DNA of 64,000 bases from Strobilurus pachycystidiatus (GCA_019915135.1 JAHLMK010000011.1:1178001-1242000), one strand, 5' to 3'; numbered from the stretch's first letter, positions 46,216 through 57,494 are shown. Translations and numbers: made by a program. The notes: generated from the sequence alone by a model not told the origin.

Positions 46216-48077
46216 TCAAGTAGTATGCACTGACCCGCATGAGCATCTGAACCTCCGATACGATGAACGCACACCAAAGTCAATCAGTTCAAGCAGAGAA
46301 AATCCGCGAAGCAGTTCTTCTGCCAATTCCTTTTCGTTGACGCAGACACTTGTGGAACTCCACATCCAGAAGTCTACATGCCTGACAGCTGGAAATGGCG
46401 CCATGAACCCCAGCAAGAGCTCCTTGGCGTCGGGGTATTCACAGGTGGCGCATATGTATAGGCGTTCCACGCTGGGTAGGGAAATATTTGAAAGATGGTG
46501 TGAATGTCCTCGTAGCCACTGGGGGTGTCGTGTTATGCGCCACGACGGAAGCCGGAGTATCCTAAGTTTTGTATGCAGTGCGACGATGCGAAGCAAAGCG
46601 GGCAAGGTTTCAAGCTCCTGTGCTGCTAATTCGCCAAGTCGATTTACTGAACTCAGTAATAGGTCTGCAAGGCAAGGCACTGTGTCGGGGGCGGCCAGGA
46701 AGAATTGTACCCATGATAAGTCCAGGCTAAGGCTGTTGAGCTTTTTGAGAGGTCTCAGCGGAATAGTACCAGCCTCGTCATTCTTCGCGAACGAGATGGT
46801 CAGGTCCTTTATATTGGGATGCCGATTGAGAAAGTGAACGAACGGGTCGCTGGACCAGGATGTAGATTTTATCGAAGTCCAGAGTCCCAAGTCCTCGAGC
46901 TGGGGGATGCTGATGTGAGGAAGAATGAGCTCCGCATCAGCTGCATCAAGATCGAGGTGCCGAAGCTTGGCTGAGCCATTGCACGAATCGATGGTCCAAG
47001 AGCGTAACCACTGACGGGAGATGGCATCCGAACACTGGGACGCGCTGGAGCACTCTGCCCGGCCCGCACAACCATGGCGTGCGAAGCAGCTAAAGCTGTT
47101 CGAACAGTTAAGGCTGCCAAGACAGCGTAAAGGGACACTGAGAAGTGCCTTCTTGATGTCCTCCGAGTTCGCCGCGCATTCCCCAAGGTCAGGGAGCCCG
47201 TCTAGGCGAAATGAATTGCATCCTAAACGGCTCAGCTCCTTGCAGATAGACATGAATATCTCAGTATCTGCCGTGCTGGCGCGTGGTTCGCGGAATAGGG
47301 AGTTGTCGAACGCGATATAGACCATTTCGCAGTGCCTTATCGTGCGAAGGTAAAGAAGAGTCTCGCGCATCTGCCTCCGTCTCTCGAAGGAGTAGCGGAA
47401 TGAGAGGTAGGATGGTTGGTCGTGCACCATTGAGAAGGCGAGCCTGATGTAGCTGAGAGCAGAGAATGGAAGGGTGCCGTATTTGTCCCCGAAGCATAAT
47501 CCCTCGAGGTCTGATGCGCTACCGAAAAACGTTGTAGCAGACGCGGATTTGTTGTATTGTTTCCGCTGCTGTGATTGCACTAGAGTCCCCAGTGCATAGC
47601 TCATGCCGATGCTGTTTACGCGACGGTTGACCAACGCAAAAGGGTAGATTTCCTCGGCTGAGAGGTAGGACAGAATTTCCAGAATCAATTCATTGGGAAT
47701 GTCGTTGAATGGTCCACATATGACCTAAGAAGCAATCAGGGGCCAAGTAAACACTTAGTGTAGAATTAAAGACATACTTGTGCATGGGCTTGTGGTTCCC
47801 GGGTCTTAGAATTTCCAGGGACGAGAAGTGACACAGGAGTACTAGTAGAGTTGGTCGCCTGGCCTCTGATATATCGCGACAACAGCGCGTATAGTGCAAT
47901 GAAGCCGAATAGGAGTATTGCAGGCCGAACGGAGTGAACGATGTAGGCGGCCCACAGAACCGTCGCAGAGGCGACCCCTACACGCAGCGGCATAGTGTCA
48001 TGGATGCAAAGGGTGCCGCTCAGTAAGGTATGTAGCCAGTTCTCTGGTGTTGGATATCGAAAGGCACACTGTGGCAT
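46216..48077 (-). CDS. F-box protein with predicted N-terminal membrane helices
   Basis: Two exons on the minus strand, 47778-48077 and 46216-47724; 602 residues from the ATG at 48077, or 574 from an ATG at 47993. Residues about 32-49 (VGVASATVLWAAYIVHSV) and 53-69 (ILLFGFIALYALLSRYI) are hydrophobic and probably membrane helices. The intron then joins a linker ending REPQAHAQ to the F-box VICGPFNDIPNELILEILSY. The long C-terminus is LRR-like (KLRHLDLDAADAELILPHI, FLNRHPNIKDLTISF, KKLNSLSLDLSW) and resembles the protein at 21433-23033. The exon junction is in phase 0 and clean. If the helices are real, substrate recruitment would occur at a membrane. The start is not certain. Confidence 0.75.
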
Positions 48078-48220
48078 TGCTGGACGAGTGCTGTTCCAAG
48101 ATTTGAGACGATTGAATACGCCCGCCACTTGACTGAGCAGACGATATAGCAGCTTTGAAAGGTCCGAGGATGAGGGTACACTCAAAGGAGCTTGATAAGC
48201 ACGTGGCGATCTTTTTGACT

Positions 48221-49680
48221 ATGACCATCATCATCAGCGACTTGCCCGATGACATTCTCTACGCGGTACTATCCGTCTTAGATCCTCTCACTATTCTTCG
48301 GGTCAGACAGGTGAAGATAGAATACGACTGCCTGTTGCTCTCCCTCTAATCTTTACTGAGGTCTCGAAAACATTCGCTTCATTAACTCGCCAGCGTACCG
48401 TTTGGTCAAATGCATACCGAAATTCCACCAGCTTCCTCCCGGACTGTGCACCACCCGACTCCTCCTCTGAAGATCTGGAAATTCACGTTCTTCGGTCCAT
48501 AAAACTAGACCGCAACTGGAATTCGCCGCAACCGACCATTGCACGCAAACGTATCCTCTCGTCCAACCCAAACAAGACGCCCAGCGAGACCATCAAGCTT
48601 TACCATGGCAGGTACCTTATGGTTGGATCGCGTTCTTCGTTCGTGTTTTATGACCTGGACGCGGATTCCTGGGATCAAGTCATATTGGGCTCTGGAGAGA
48701 CGGACGCCACTTTCACTTACTATCGCGCCAACACTGATCATCCCTCGGATGTTTCTTATATCTCTGCTGTTGCTTCGACGCGCTCTCCACTATATACAAT
48801 GTACGCAGTCCGTATCCCCTAATGCTTGCCTTGTCTAACTCTGCAATAGTCGGATATGGCGTATAGACTTCACGGGAAAGAAACTGCATCGATTAGCAGA
48901 CGTTCCTATAGGAAGATCTATGTCAGGATTTGCCAAAATTACTGGAGGATGGCTAGTACACGGATGCAACCGAGACTCGTCAAAAAACTCGTTCAATGCC
49001 GTTCTGTTCCATATCGCGACACAGCAAACATACGAGGTTCCCGTTTATGTTCCGGTACGCATTTATCATCGCGTATCCCGGCTCTCTCTAAACTCTCGCA
49101 GGCACTACAAGGAGAGGAGCGCATATTCCAGATAGACTATATCATAACCGACACCCACATCTTCTTGATGTACATCGCACGGCGGCACACGACTTTCGAA
49201 GCATTCCCTTTACCCGATATCGGCGTCAAACCTGACGGGATACCTCTTCTCGCCAGCACCCACACAGGAAAATCCGCCGGAGGTTTCACTGAGACCTCTC
49301 TTGTGAGCTGCCTCGAGGATGGGATGCGCTTATTAGCCAACGCTGTCACGACTCCCACGCAAGGAATGCGTTTCTTTGACGTCCACCTTCTCTCAAACGG
49401 CACCCTCGCCTTCTCTGATGGCCTCTATCACCCATTCAAACCAGGATACAACATCCACGTCGCGCAGTGCAAGAACAGCCGTATTCGCGGGGTGTGCTTG
49501 GCCCCAACGACGTTCGGACTGTTGCGGATCGATGGAACAGACGCCGAGATGAAAGTAGATGATCTGAACACGCCAGAGAGTGAACTGGAATCGACATTCT
49601 ACGACATTGTTTTCGACGGATTTCGTGGAAGGATGTGCCTTGTAAGGGAGCATGATATTGCGCTCATGGACTTCGTTTAG
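48221..49680 (+). CDS. F-box protein with a beta-propeller-like C-terminus
   Basis: Four exons, 48221-48310, 48361-48800, 48850-49054, 49102-49680; 437 residues. The F-box is at the very N-terminus: ISDLPDDILYAVLSVLDPLTILRVRQVSKTF, in two pieces across the first intron. The C-terminal 350 residues are beta-rich with repeated short strands (YLMVGSRSSFVFYDLDADSW, LYTIRIWRIDFTGKKLHRL, GWLVHGCNRDSS), which suggests a propeller-like substrate-binding part. It should act as an SCF adaptor. Its start is 143 bp from the start of the divergent membrane-type F-box gene, so the two may share a promoter. All three introns (47-50 nt) keep frame. Confidence 0.88.
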
Positions 49681-50416
49681 ATGTGGATATAGAGTTTCTT
49701 TCATCATAATGAGTCTCATATAGGCCACTGGCCCACAGATACATCTTCGCATGTCTCAATGCTCGTCGATCCATGGGGAACATGGAGGGCTTGAGCATCT
49801 AGCAACGCCTTTCAGTACAAGCTCCAACTTGAGGTTCGCTACTAAATAAGCCACTGATCTTTTCATTCCGTTTGTAGACGACCCCCAGCTCCGTCTCTTT
49901 GTCACGCAGTACCGTGTAGATGTTATCACTACAAGCATGAACTCACGAAAGAAGCTCTGACCGTGACAATGTACGCATGGAACCTCACAGATCTGTGGCA
50001 GAATTAATATCATCCACACGTTCCAGGTCTCGGCTACCTGGCAATGCTACAAATTCCACTAGATGACTATGTGTACCTGTGGCCTCCCCGCAGTCCCTCT
50101 AAGGGTGGAAAGACGTGGTGAATGTCGTGACTACACTACGGATGTGCCAATTGCATCTCATGACTCGAATTTCATGAATCATACTGCGCCGGTGCTATGC
50201 ATCAGTAATACTTCGAAATAAACTGAAATTGAGTACGACTGGTCAGTGTATACAAACATTGAATAAGCTGCGCAGCACCCCACAGACCAACCGTGCACAT
50301 TCCGGCATTTGTTTCTGCTGGCGCTCTACTTATTAGGCACTCGTTCACAGCCACATGCTTGCTATATAACTTCACTCGCTACATCTGAGGACCCCACCTG
50401 CAGCTGAACCCACATC
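49681..50416. promoter_or_regulatory. Intergenic region with TATA box of the DUF924 gene
   Basis: About 735 bp with no gene seen. A TATATAA box at 50363-50369 lies about 50 bp before the next ATG and is followed by a CT-rich leader. Confidence 0.5.
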
Positions 50417-51343
50417 ATGACTTCAAATTTGTCAGCAGTGGACTTGTCCAAAATCTTGACGCCCGCATTACTCAAAGACGTCCTGGACTATACATATCCA
50501 TGGAATGGCCCAGTGGACGTCGCCTTCGCCGCGAAGTTCTTGTTGTATGGCGAACCAGACAACACTCCCCGGGTCTTCGACACGGTCCACTTCAGAGCGC
50601 TGAAGCCTATGAGCACTCTTCGTCCGACTGTGCCGGAATTAACGCGATTCCTACCCCCAATCAACGATCCCCACTATCCCGAACGCGTTCTAGGGCTCAT
50701 CCTTCTCGTGGATCAAGCTCCTCGCCAGCTTTATAACCATGGCATGGACATAAACTGGACGTATGGATACTTTGATGTCATCGCCAAGCAGTTCGTCAAG
50801 GGTCTGCTCGCGAAAGGCGCGTTTCCTGATGACACGAAGCGCTGGATGGGACTGGGCTACTCGTTCGAGGACGCCATGTTCCGCCGCTTCCTCCTCTATA
50901 CGCCATTTATCCACTCCGAGGACTTCGAGGATCACACGTTGATTGACAACAATTTGGCTGAGATGCGGAAAGAGGTGGAAGCGTATTCGGGGAAGAGGGA
51001 TCCGGGAAGGGACACACAGGAAAGGGACCTCAATGATGTGGCCCTTTTTGCGCAGATGATCGCTTCCATGGACGAGGCAAAGGGTCCACCCAACACGTTT
51101 GCAGAGTTTTTCTTCTGGATATTCAGGTTGTATGCTGCGCATTATCCCGTTGTTAAGCAGTTCGGGCGGTATCCATACAGGAACGAGGGGAATGGAAGGA
51201 AGTACACGAAAAAGGAACAGGAGTTCATACAAGCGACGAAGGGTTTTGGCAGGACACCGATGACGAAGAATGAAGTGCAGAGATTGGCAGAACATGTCAA
51301 GAATGGTACATGGGAGGAACTCACAGACAGGCGTCCTGAATGA
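50417..51343 (+). CDS. DUF924-family protein
   Basis: An intronless ORF of 308 residues. Family marks: LGLILLVDQAPRQLYNHG, corresponding to the DQFPRNIYRG-type motif of DUF924; FRRFLLYTPFIHSEDFEDH, corresponding to the FxPFEHSE motif; and YPVVKQFGRYPYRNEG, matching the FGRFPHRN motif. DUF924 proteins have an all-helical TPR-like fold and no proven biochemical role. The fungal protein is longer than the bacterial ones (about 180-200 residues) because of an N-terminal extension and an insert rich in charged residues around 190-215. A TATA box and CT-rich leader support the start. Confidence 0.88.
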   Translation: MTSNLSAVDLSKILTPALLKDVLDYTYPWNGPVDVAFAAKFLLYGEPDNTPRVFDTVHFRALKPMSTLRPTVPELTRFLPPINDPHYPERVLGLILLVDQAPRQLYNHGMDINWTYGYFDVIAKQFVKGLLAKGAFPDDTKRWMGLGYSFEDAMFRRFLLYTPFIHSEDFEDHTLIDNNLAEMRKEVEAYSGKRDPGRDTQERDLNDVALFAQMIASMDEAKGPPNTFAEFFFWIFRLYAAHYPVVKQFGRYPYRNEGNGRKYTKKEQEFIQATKGFGRTPMTKNEVQRLAEHVKNGTWEELTDRRPE

Positions 51344-51490
51344 ACATTCATTTTTCACAGTGATTCATGATCAGACACAGTGGCAATTGTCGGTTGGCAG
51401 TAGTTGTCTACATTCTAATAAGTAGATCAATGTCTGTGAATGCTGGTTAGACGCCATAGAGCGCCGGGGAAAAAGGTGGTAAACATACTG

Positions 51491-51868
51491 CTAGTTTGGT
51501 TGTTGCTGATTCTGTTGATTCTGCTGCTCCTGCTGCTGCGATTGCTCCTGCTGGCTCAGATGGATGGCATACTGAATCAGACGATTCAGCAGCTCCTTGC
51601 CTTTGACCAGCTCGACGTGATGCGCCTTGGCCTGCTGCACAAACGCAGCTTCGGATATCCCGCTGCGGTCGTCGTGGAGCTGACGGAGGATCTTCTCGGT
51701 CTGCTGGATGTGCGCGCGAATCTGCATGATTCTCGTCTGCAGCTCTATGGGGACGTTGGGGCGAGGCTGCCCGTTCGGAAGCATGGCTTGGCCGGGGTGG
51801 GAAGGCACAGGCCCGTCAGGAGGATGCACAGGCGAGGGCTGGCGCATAGCCTGCTGGTCGGCGTTCAT
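51491..51868 (-). CDS. Gln/Pro-rich small protein with a helical core
   Basis: The first ATG in the open frame is at 51868, giving 125 residues; the frame is open upstream to about 51910, and a further 5' exon is possible, for instance one with the ATG at 51987, but I could not join it in frame. The first 45 residues are Pro/Gln-rich. The middle is a clear amphipathic helical region, LQTRIMQIRAHIQQTEKILR and AFVQQAKAHHVELVKGKELL, likely coiled coil. The C-terminus is a Gln/Asn repeat coded by CAG/CAA-like triplets. The composition recalls Mediator or chromatin-complex subunits, but no family is recognised. Confidence 0.55.
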   Translation of the reverse strand: MNADQQAMRQPSPVHPPDGPVPSHPGQAMLPNGQPRPNVPIELQTRIMQIRAHIQQTEKILRQLHDDRSGISEAAFVQQAKAHHVELVKGKELLNRLIQYAIHLSQQEQSQQQEQQNQQNQQQPN

Positions 51869-52200
51869 GGGAGCGTTGCCGGGTGGGTGCGACGGATTCT
51901 GGCCCAGCAAAAGTTGCGCTGGTGCTGGCTGTGCTGGGTACCGGCGATGTCGACGAGGCTATCCTTTGTCTGGCTGAATGCGGCCATCATGGCGTTGCGC
52001 CTGCATGGAGTCGCGCGCGTGGGCCATTTTACGCGAGGTCATGGCTGAGGAAGAGCCATAAGCTAAAGCTCCTGCGCCGAGGGTTTTCCTGACCTCCTGG
52101 ATGTTTACGATTTGACTCGCAACAGCATCCATCCAGACTCGGCTCGTGTCATCCTCAAGGTCTTTGCTAATGAACTCCGCGTGGCTTATGACATTTACAT

Positions 52201-52284
52201 GGGTGCCTGGCGCAATGGTAGCGCGTTTGGCTTCGATTGCTAAATGGCACCAAAAGGTTGTAGGTTCGAGTCCTGCGGCGCTCA
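52201..52284 (+). tRNA. tRNA with an anticodon-loop intron, anticodon read as TCG (Arg)
   Basis: All arms pair: acceptor GGGTGCC with GGCGCTC (one G-T and one T-G pair), D stem GCGC/GCGC with loop AATGGTA, anticodon stem TTTGG/CCAAA, T stem GTAGG/CCTGC with loop TTCGAGT, which includes a good B box. The mature length is 72 nt plus a 12-nt intron placed after position 37, as expected for nuclear tRNAs. A T5 tract right after the gene is a Pol III terminator. The loop reads CT-TCG-A, so the anticodon is TCG (Arg). The D-arm resembles that of tRNA-Trp in other eukaryotes, so the identity is less sure than the tRNA call itself. Confidence 0.8.
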
Positions 52285-52291
52285 CTTTTTG
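52285..52291 (+). terminator. Pol III terminator of the tRNA
   Basis: A T run directly after the discriminator base of the tRNA, the usual RNA polymerase III stop. Confidence 0.6.
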
Positions 52292-52345
52292 CTTCTGTGA
52301 ACTCAGAGCTGAGGGGCCAAGGCCGCACGGCGCAGTGAGGGCGGG

Positions 52346-52394
52346 TCAAGACTCAAGACTCAAGACTCAAGACTCAAGACTCAAGAGTCAAGAC
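52346..52394. repeat. Tandem 7-bp repeat (TCAAGAC, seven copies)
   Basis: Seven consecutive copies of TCAAGAC, the sixth with one substitution (TCAAGAG). It starts 62 bp after the tRNA, is non-coding in every frame considered, and is the only perfect short tandem array seen in this part of the window. Confidence 0.95.
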
Positions 52395-52884
52395 TCAGAA
52401 GAGTCAGAACCCAGGCGACGGGAGTCTTACTCAAACCTACGTAGTCCTATTCTTTCCCAGGTTTCCAACTTTCCATACCGTTTGCCATTGACTATTGAGC
52501 AGAATGTCGGACTCTTGCAGTATTCAACGTTGGCAACGTTGCAACAGTCAGAAAAATCAGATTCGCCGATTAACATATCACTACCAGTCGATCTGGAGTG
52601 GCTTCCGAAGCCTGTGAGCCAGAAATCGTGAGAGAACCGGGCCCGAAGGCTCTGTGACCACCTCACTCATACTACAGGTCGATTTTCGTGATGTTGACTA
52701 CGATGGATATATCCAATCTTCCCTCTCTCTTCTCGTCGTCGACGGTCGAACAATGGACATCAAGCTGGCCCTACTTGGTCGTCGCTTTGAAGGTCAAGGT
52801 CAAAGTCAAGACGGATCAAGGAAATATGGGCGGCCGAGATACAGATATATACATCAGTGTGGAACGAGGGGTTCCGTCTGGGCA
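52395..52884. other. Intergenic region between tRNA/repeat and PEX3
   Basis: About 490 bp. Plus-strand open segments near 52560 and 52680 could be two exons (ending EWLPKP and starting VDFRDVDYDGYIQ) joined by a 66-nt intron, but neither a start nor an end could be fixed; I do not call a gene. Confidence 0.35.
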
Positions 52885-54379
52885 TCATCGCTCGCCTACT
52901 TGGTCCTCGAATCGTCCAAAGAGGACCGCGCTGAGTGCCATGGGCTCATGAGTAGACAAGACTCCCTGAAGGAAGGTAAGAAAACGGACAGATGCACGGA
53001 GGAGACATACTCACGTCTACCAGAGGGCTCGGAATCGTCATGACGTTCCAACGAGCAAGTGAAGGTAATAACGTCGCGAACGTCTGCCTCGGTTCTTCGA
53101 CCTTTCCATGGTCCTTCCAGGCGCTTAACGCATCTCCTTCCCATATTGTTATTGCCACGTCCAGGGAAGCCTTCAATGCTGCACTCCAATCGGGAGACGC
53201 CAGTAAAGCGCGTGTCTCCGCGAGTAAAGGCACGAGAGGTTCAGGAAGTGGGATGTGGGGGGTTCGCGGGAGGTCTGGATTATGTGATGATTCGGGTAGG
53301 GAATATTGTGAAGCGGAGTCGAGCCACGATATCTCGGAGTCAGATATCTCTGATTCGTGTATGGATGCCGGTACGAGTGGAGAGGGAGGTGCCTCTGCAA
53401 AACCGCCTTGATTGAGAACGTATATCGTCATTTCGTCTGTGGAAGGTAATAAAGCTTCCTCGAACGAGGTGCCTTTCTCTATCCGTCTTCGGATTTGCTT
53501 TATCTTGATAAAGAGATCTGTCGGTGACATCTCTTCTCGTAAAGATGTCATACCGAGGACCTCGTCTACGGCAGAACGCACGCGACGTGCAACGTCTCGC
53601 CACCCTTCATGAAGCATCCACCAGCTTAGAGTAAGGAAGGCGCCGTCATCTTCCGGAGGGCCAATCTCTAGGTCAGAGAATAATGAATCCGTGTTGCCAG
53701 ACATGAGGTCGTCTAAGCCTTGCCCGCCGTTTAAGAGCAGAGAAGTTATAGAGAGTTGTTCGTCCATGCTTTCCCGCAGCTGCTCATCGCGGCATTGCTG
53801 ATACACGGACGTAAGATACTGTTGCCGCGAAAGAAGAGTGAGCTGGGTAAGGGTCAATAGGGAAAGGAGGGTGGAGGAATAGATGGTGGTGAGGAGTCGT
53901 GTAATAGTGAGGATTTTGATTGAGTGCCACATTGTTGCTTTGGATTTTGGTGGTGAATCGACGGAGGACAGACTCGAGGAAGAGGAGACTGATGATGCCA
54001 GACTGCCTGTGGATGATGCCAGGCTCATCGTGGAGGATTCGAGGCTGGCGGACGATTTCATGGAGCGCATTTCCTCGATGATGGCTTCGACATTCATGCC
54101 CTCCGCTATCTGGTCGGCTAGTGTAGGCAGCAGAGCCATGACCATGTATCCTGCTTCATCGTGGGTCTGTCTGAAGCGCTTCTTTAGCCTGGGCGGAGGT
54201 GAGTATGGCGGATGTGCGGGGAAACGCGTCACGCACGAGTCCCGAGCTGCTCTTTCCCTTTCGAGTGAGGCCCTGGTGTCCTCGAGGCGTCCGACGAGAT
54301 AGTTCCGCGTGATGTATGCACCCGCCACCGTCGCGCCAATCGTTTCAAGACATTTGTGTTCACGGATATAAGAGAACAT
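52885..54379 (-). CDS. PEX3: Peroxin-3, peroxisomal membrane biogenesis factor
   Basis: Two exons on the minus strand, 53015-54379 and 52885-52965; 481 residues. The N-terminus MFSYIREHKCLETIGATVAG holds the membrane anchor. KKRFRQTHDEAGYMVMALLPT is the conserved Pex3 segment shortly after it. The middle has a Ser-rich insert, then hydrophobic helices (LLTTIYSSTLLSLLTLTQLTLL, shown in part), LTLSWWMLHEGW and FATLLPSLARW, again typical. The last exon gives the C-terminus. Pex3 docks Pex19 with its cargo at the ER and peroxisome to insert membrane proteins. Length and hydrophobic pattern fit fungal Pex3. The 49-nt intron joins in phase 0. Confidence 0.9.
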
Positions 54380-54888
54380 GGAAGTCGTTGGGGAAGAGGG
54401 TGATCCGGTTACTTACCGGCAAAGGCTTTCAAGCATTTGATTCTCATGAGGACTTGCGCAAAATTACAACAGTGGTATGTACTTAAGTAAGTAGCCTAGC
54501 CAGAACCTGTACACCTTTGGATCTACCGCCAGTTTCCTCCTTGACCGTCGACGTGCTGAATCATCCTCGGCGATATGATTCGATGCAGTTACGCAGTACC
54601 ACTTTTGCTTCGCAGCCCGAAGGAGGTCATTCGCTGCATGCATAAACCCAATCCCTCACAAAATACACAGTCATGTCGAACTACTCGTCGAGCAAGACGC
54701 TGGTAACGAACTGATCTCTGACATTTCGTCTCAGTCTAGAACCACAAGAACATCACCTGTCTATGTCAGATCGAATGAAAGGAGTAAAGTTGGGATGAAT
54801 GACAAGCAGAAGAAGAGGTGAAGGCCGCGCGAGACGGACAAATAACTAGTCTTTATTTGATTACGAATAGTATGCATATACGTTCGAC
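54380..54888. other. Intergenic region
   Basis: About 510 bp with the PEX3 promoter and the 3' end of the carboxypeptidase gene. No ORF or repeat of note. Confidence 0.4.
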
Positions 54889-57099
54889 CTACAAAGAGCT
54901 CTCGTCGGCATTCAGGAGCAGCGTTGTGAAGAAGCGGATCATCTCCAAGAATGCATCCACTTCAATATCTGAGGATAACAATGGGTATTGCTGATCAATG
55001 CGCATGGAAGAAATGGACAAACTTTCGTTTGTAGTGTGTACGCCTCCGAGCCTGTTTACAGCGCCAAAGGAGTTCTTGTGATTGTAGCGGAAAATGTGCT
55101 CGGATAGTGGCCAGTAATATTTGGTATCTGTCGTGGTCTCAGTATTCCAAGCTACAGAGTCAAGGCGGAATTGCGAACCAGTGTTACCAGTAGGCATACC
55201 CGGGCTCACGAAGATCTCATCTCCTTCATCGTCAGTTCCCGCACGGTGGGACTCAAACGTCGCCTGGATGGTACCGCTGAGCAGCTCCCAGGGCTTGCTT
55301 CCTTCTGAAGTTGGTGTACGCGGGGCGGGCTCTAGAGAGTGATTGAACGCCATGCTCAAGGCCAGGCTTCCCTTTGGTGTCTTGGGCGAATAGATACTCT
55401 CCCCGAACGCGGTAAAGGTCAAGTCGAAAGACTTGGCCAGATCGGTGAGAGTAGCAGTATCCCGTGCAGTGGTCTCAGCGACAGAGCTGATGAAATGAAT
55501 GAGATTGAGCATGAATTCCAGTATAAAACTCACCTCCTGGTAGAGATGCGGTGGTTCACAAGAGCATATGCTTGCTCAGGGAGCGCATTTGTCTTCACGC
55601 CGCCACCGATAATGTCAATTGCCTGCGTCGTCCTGACAAGTGAAGCATAAGCGGGCTCGACAAACAATATATCCTCAATCTTCTTCAGATTACCCTTCGA
55701 GATAGCTTGCTTTAGTTCGTGAGGGATAGACGCGCCATGGGCTGCGTAGCACTGCAGTGAAGAGTACAACACGTCCTCCTCCGACAATTCAAGAGGGTAG
55801 GGATTCTTCTCAATCTCGACCAAGAGAGCGGCAAGCATGCCAATGCTCTATGCATGTGTTACCGTCCTGTTCAAAGAGAAGGAGAGGAATGATAATCACT
55901 GTGTGAGCAGGCGGGACGCTAGAGTGACCACCCGGTGCGGCAATGTCAATACGCGTATCCAGGTAGCCCTTCTCTGCCGTTCCTGGGGTGGCGAAGGCGG
56001 TGCCATATGTTTCAGTGAATCCACCGCCTTCGTCAACGACAAAGGCGAATGCGTTCTCGCCGTAGCGTTCAAGCATTGCTTCGGCAAGATATGCAGCGCC
56101 CTGTTAAGCAATTTAGTGTTGACGAGGACATACGCGTGCTTTCGAAGACATACATTAGTCCCCGATATTTCTTCGTCGTCGCCGACTAAGAATTCAGATA
56201 CGGTAAGTTGCAACGTGGTGTGTTCATTGAGCGGGGTGACATACATCCGAGGACAATACTTCGGGTGGGCTTGAATCCCTGCTCAATGAGCGTTTCGATC
56301 GCAGAGCTATGGATTATAAGCCAAGAAAGGTGGAGGTAAGCTGTAGACGTACAGGATACCAATGAGGCCGCTCTTGTCATCTGACGACCCGCGGCCCCAA
56401 ATGCGCTCGCCGTCGTAGTAACCTGAGTAAGGAGGATGGGTCCACTCAGAGACGGTGTCAGGGTGGACGGGGACGACATCTATGCACATTGGTATGAGTG
56501 AATCAGCAACGAGAAATAACAACGTACCTTGATGAGCAGCAAGCATGATTGGCTTCAAGGAAGCGTCGCTACCAGGCCATTCGTAAAGCAAAGCGTAGGT
56601 GTTGACTTTCTGGAGAGAAAGCGTAGCGTGCACCTGAGGAAACGCACTCAAGAGATAGTCGTGGAACGCGCCCATTGCTTCCCATCGGGGATCCTCACCA
56701 ACGGGGCCCATGCCATCGTAAGACTCTGTGCTGGGGAAATATCAGCGTCTAGTGCGATAGATCGATGGGTCGTATTGACTGTACTCACGGGACACGTACG
56801 GCACCCGACAACCACTCGATAGCCTGCTTCTCGAACTGGGGCGTACCGATGATCTTACTCATATTCTGGTATATCTCGGCATTGGAGGAGGGATATACCG
56901 GGCCAACCTGGGGACACATGGCCTCGTCGACAATGTCAAGAGCAGGTCGGCTAGATTTGAGAAGCATTTTCGCATGCGGTAGGAGAAAGATGCATGCAGC
57001 CATGACACTGCATGTCAAGAGCCTCCACTTGGATTTGCACTTGCACTTGGGAGGTTGGGCAGCGCCATTGGGCTGAGGCAGTTTCTCCTGGGTCTTCAT
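54889..57099 (-). CDS. CPS1: Vacuolar carboxypeptidase S (peptidase M20)
   Basis: Nine exons on the minus strand: 56789-57099, 56528-56730, 56353-56479, 56245-56306, 56154-56185, 55900-56100, 55534-55847, 55179-55486, 54889-55127; 598 residues. Residues 23-43 form one membrane anchor after a short Lys/Cys-rich cytosolic tail, as in yeast Cps1, which reaches the vacuole through multivesicular bodies. The M20 metal site is intact: LAAHQDVVPVHPD (His, Asp), WGRGSSDDKSGL (bridging Asp), GDDEEISG (catalytic and metal Glu), FVVDEGGGF (Asp/Glu), and a late YYWPLSEHIFRY (His). PTESYDGMGPVGEDPRW is the family's substrate-side signature. Intron 7 to 8 removes an in-frame stretch. It is divergent from RAD4, with 395 bp between starts. 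Confidence 0.94.
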
Positions 57100-57494
57100 G
57101 GTGGTGGGAGAAGAAGAAGGAGCGGAAGGAAAGAGGCGGAAGGACGGCCGTGTGTATGCTGCCTGAGATAAGATATCCGCCTGGTACAGTAACTATTTTG
57201 GCCCCACGTTTGCCGTGGGGAAGGCCGACGGCAAAATCGCGTGCCCATTGTCCAGGTGAAGTACTCTGTACTCCATATCTCCTACGTTGCAACTTTCTGT
57301 ATGCATTCTGTGCAAAAAGGTTGCCCATCATGAGTTCTGTCCAGGAAGTCGAAGTACAAAACGTTGAACAAATGTCAACTTCAAACTAGAGGCTAATAGA
57401 ATGATCACGTGGGATGACGTTTCGTGTTCTGACAGTGACAAATCAAGCGGAACCGATTTTGACTGTTGACCATCACCATAAATTATTTATTCTT
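57100..57494. promoter_or_regulatory. Bidirectional promoter region of CPS1 and RAD4
   Basis: 395 bp between two divergent starts. No TATA box as clear as at other genes; no further gene seen. Confidence 0.4.

Noticed and set aside
51440..52048. Plus-strand ORF of 202 codons rich in Leu
   Set aside because: It is the complement of the Gln-rich minus-strand gene; the Leu run is simply CTG read opposite CAG.
52500..52800. Two plus-strand segments that could be exons joined by a GTGAGC-CAG intron
   Set aside because: The junction is attractive, but neither an initiation codon nor a 3' end consistent with the overlapping PEX3 gene was found.
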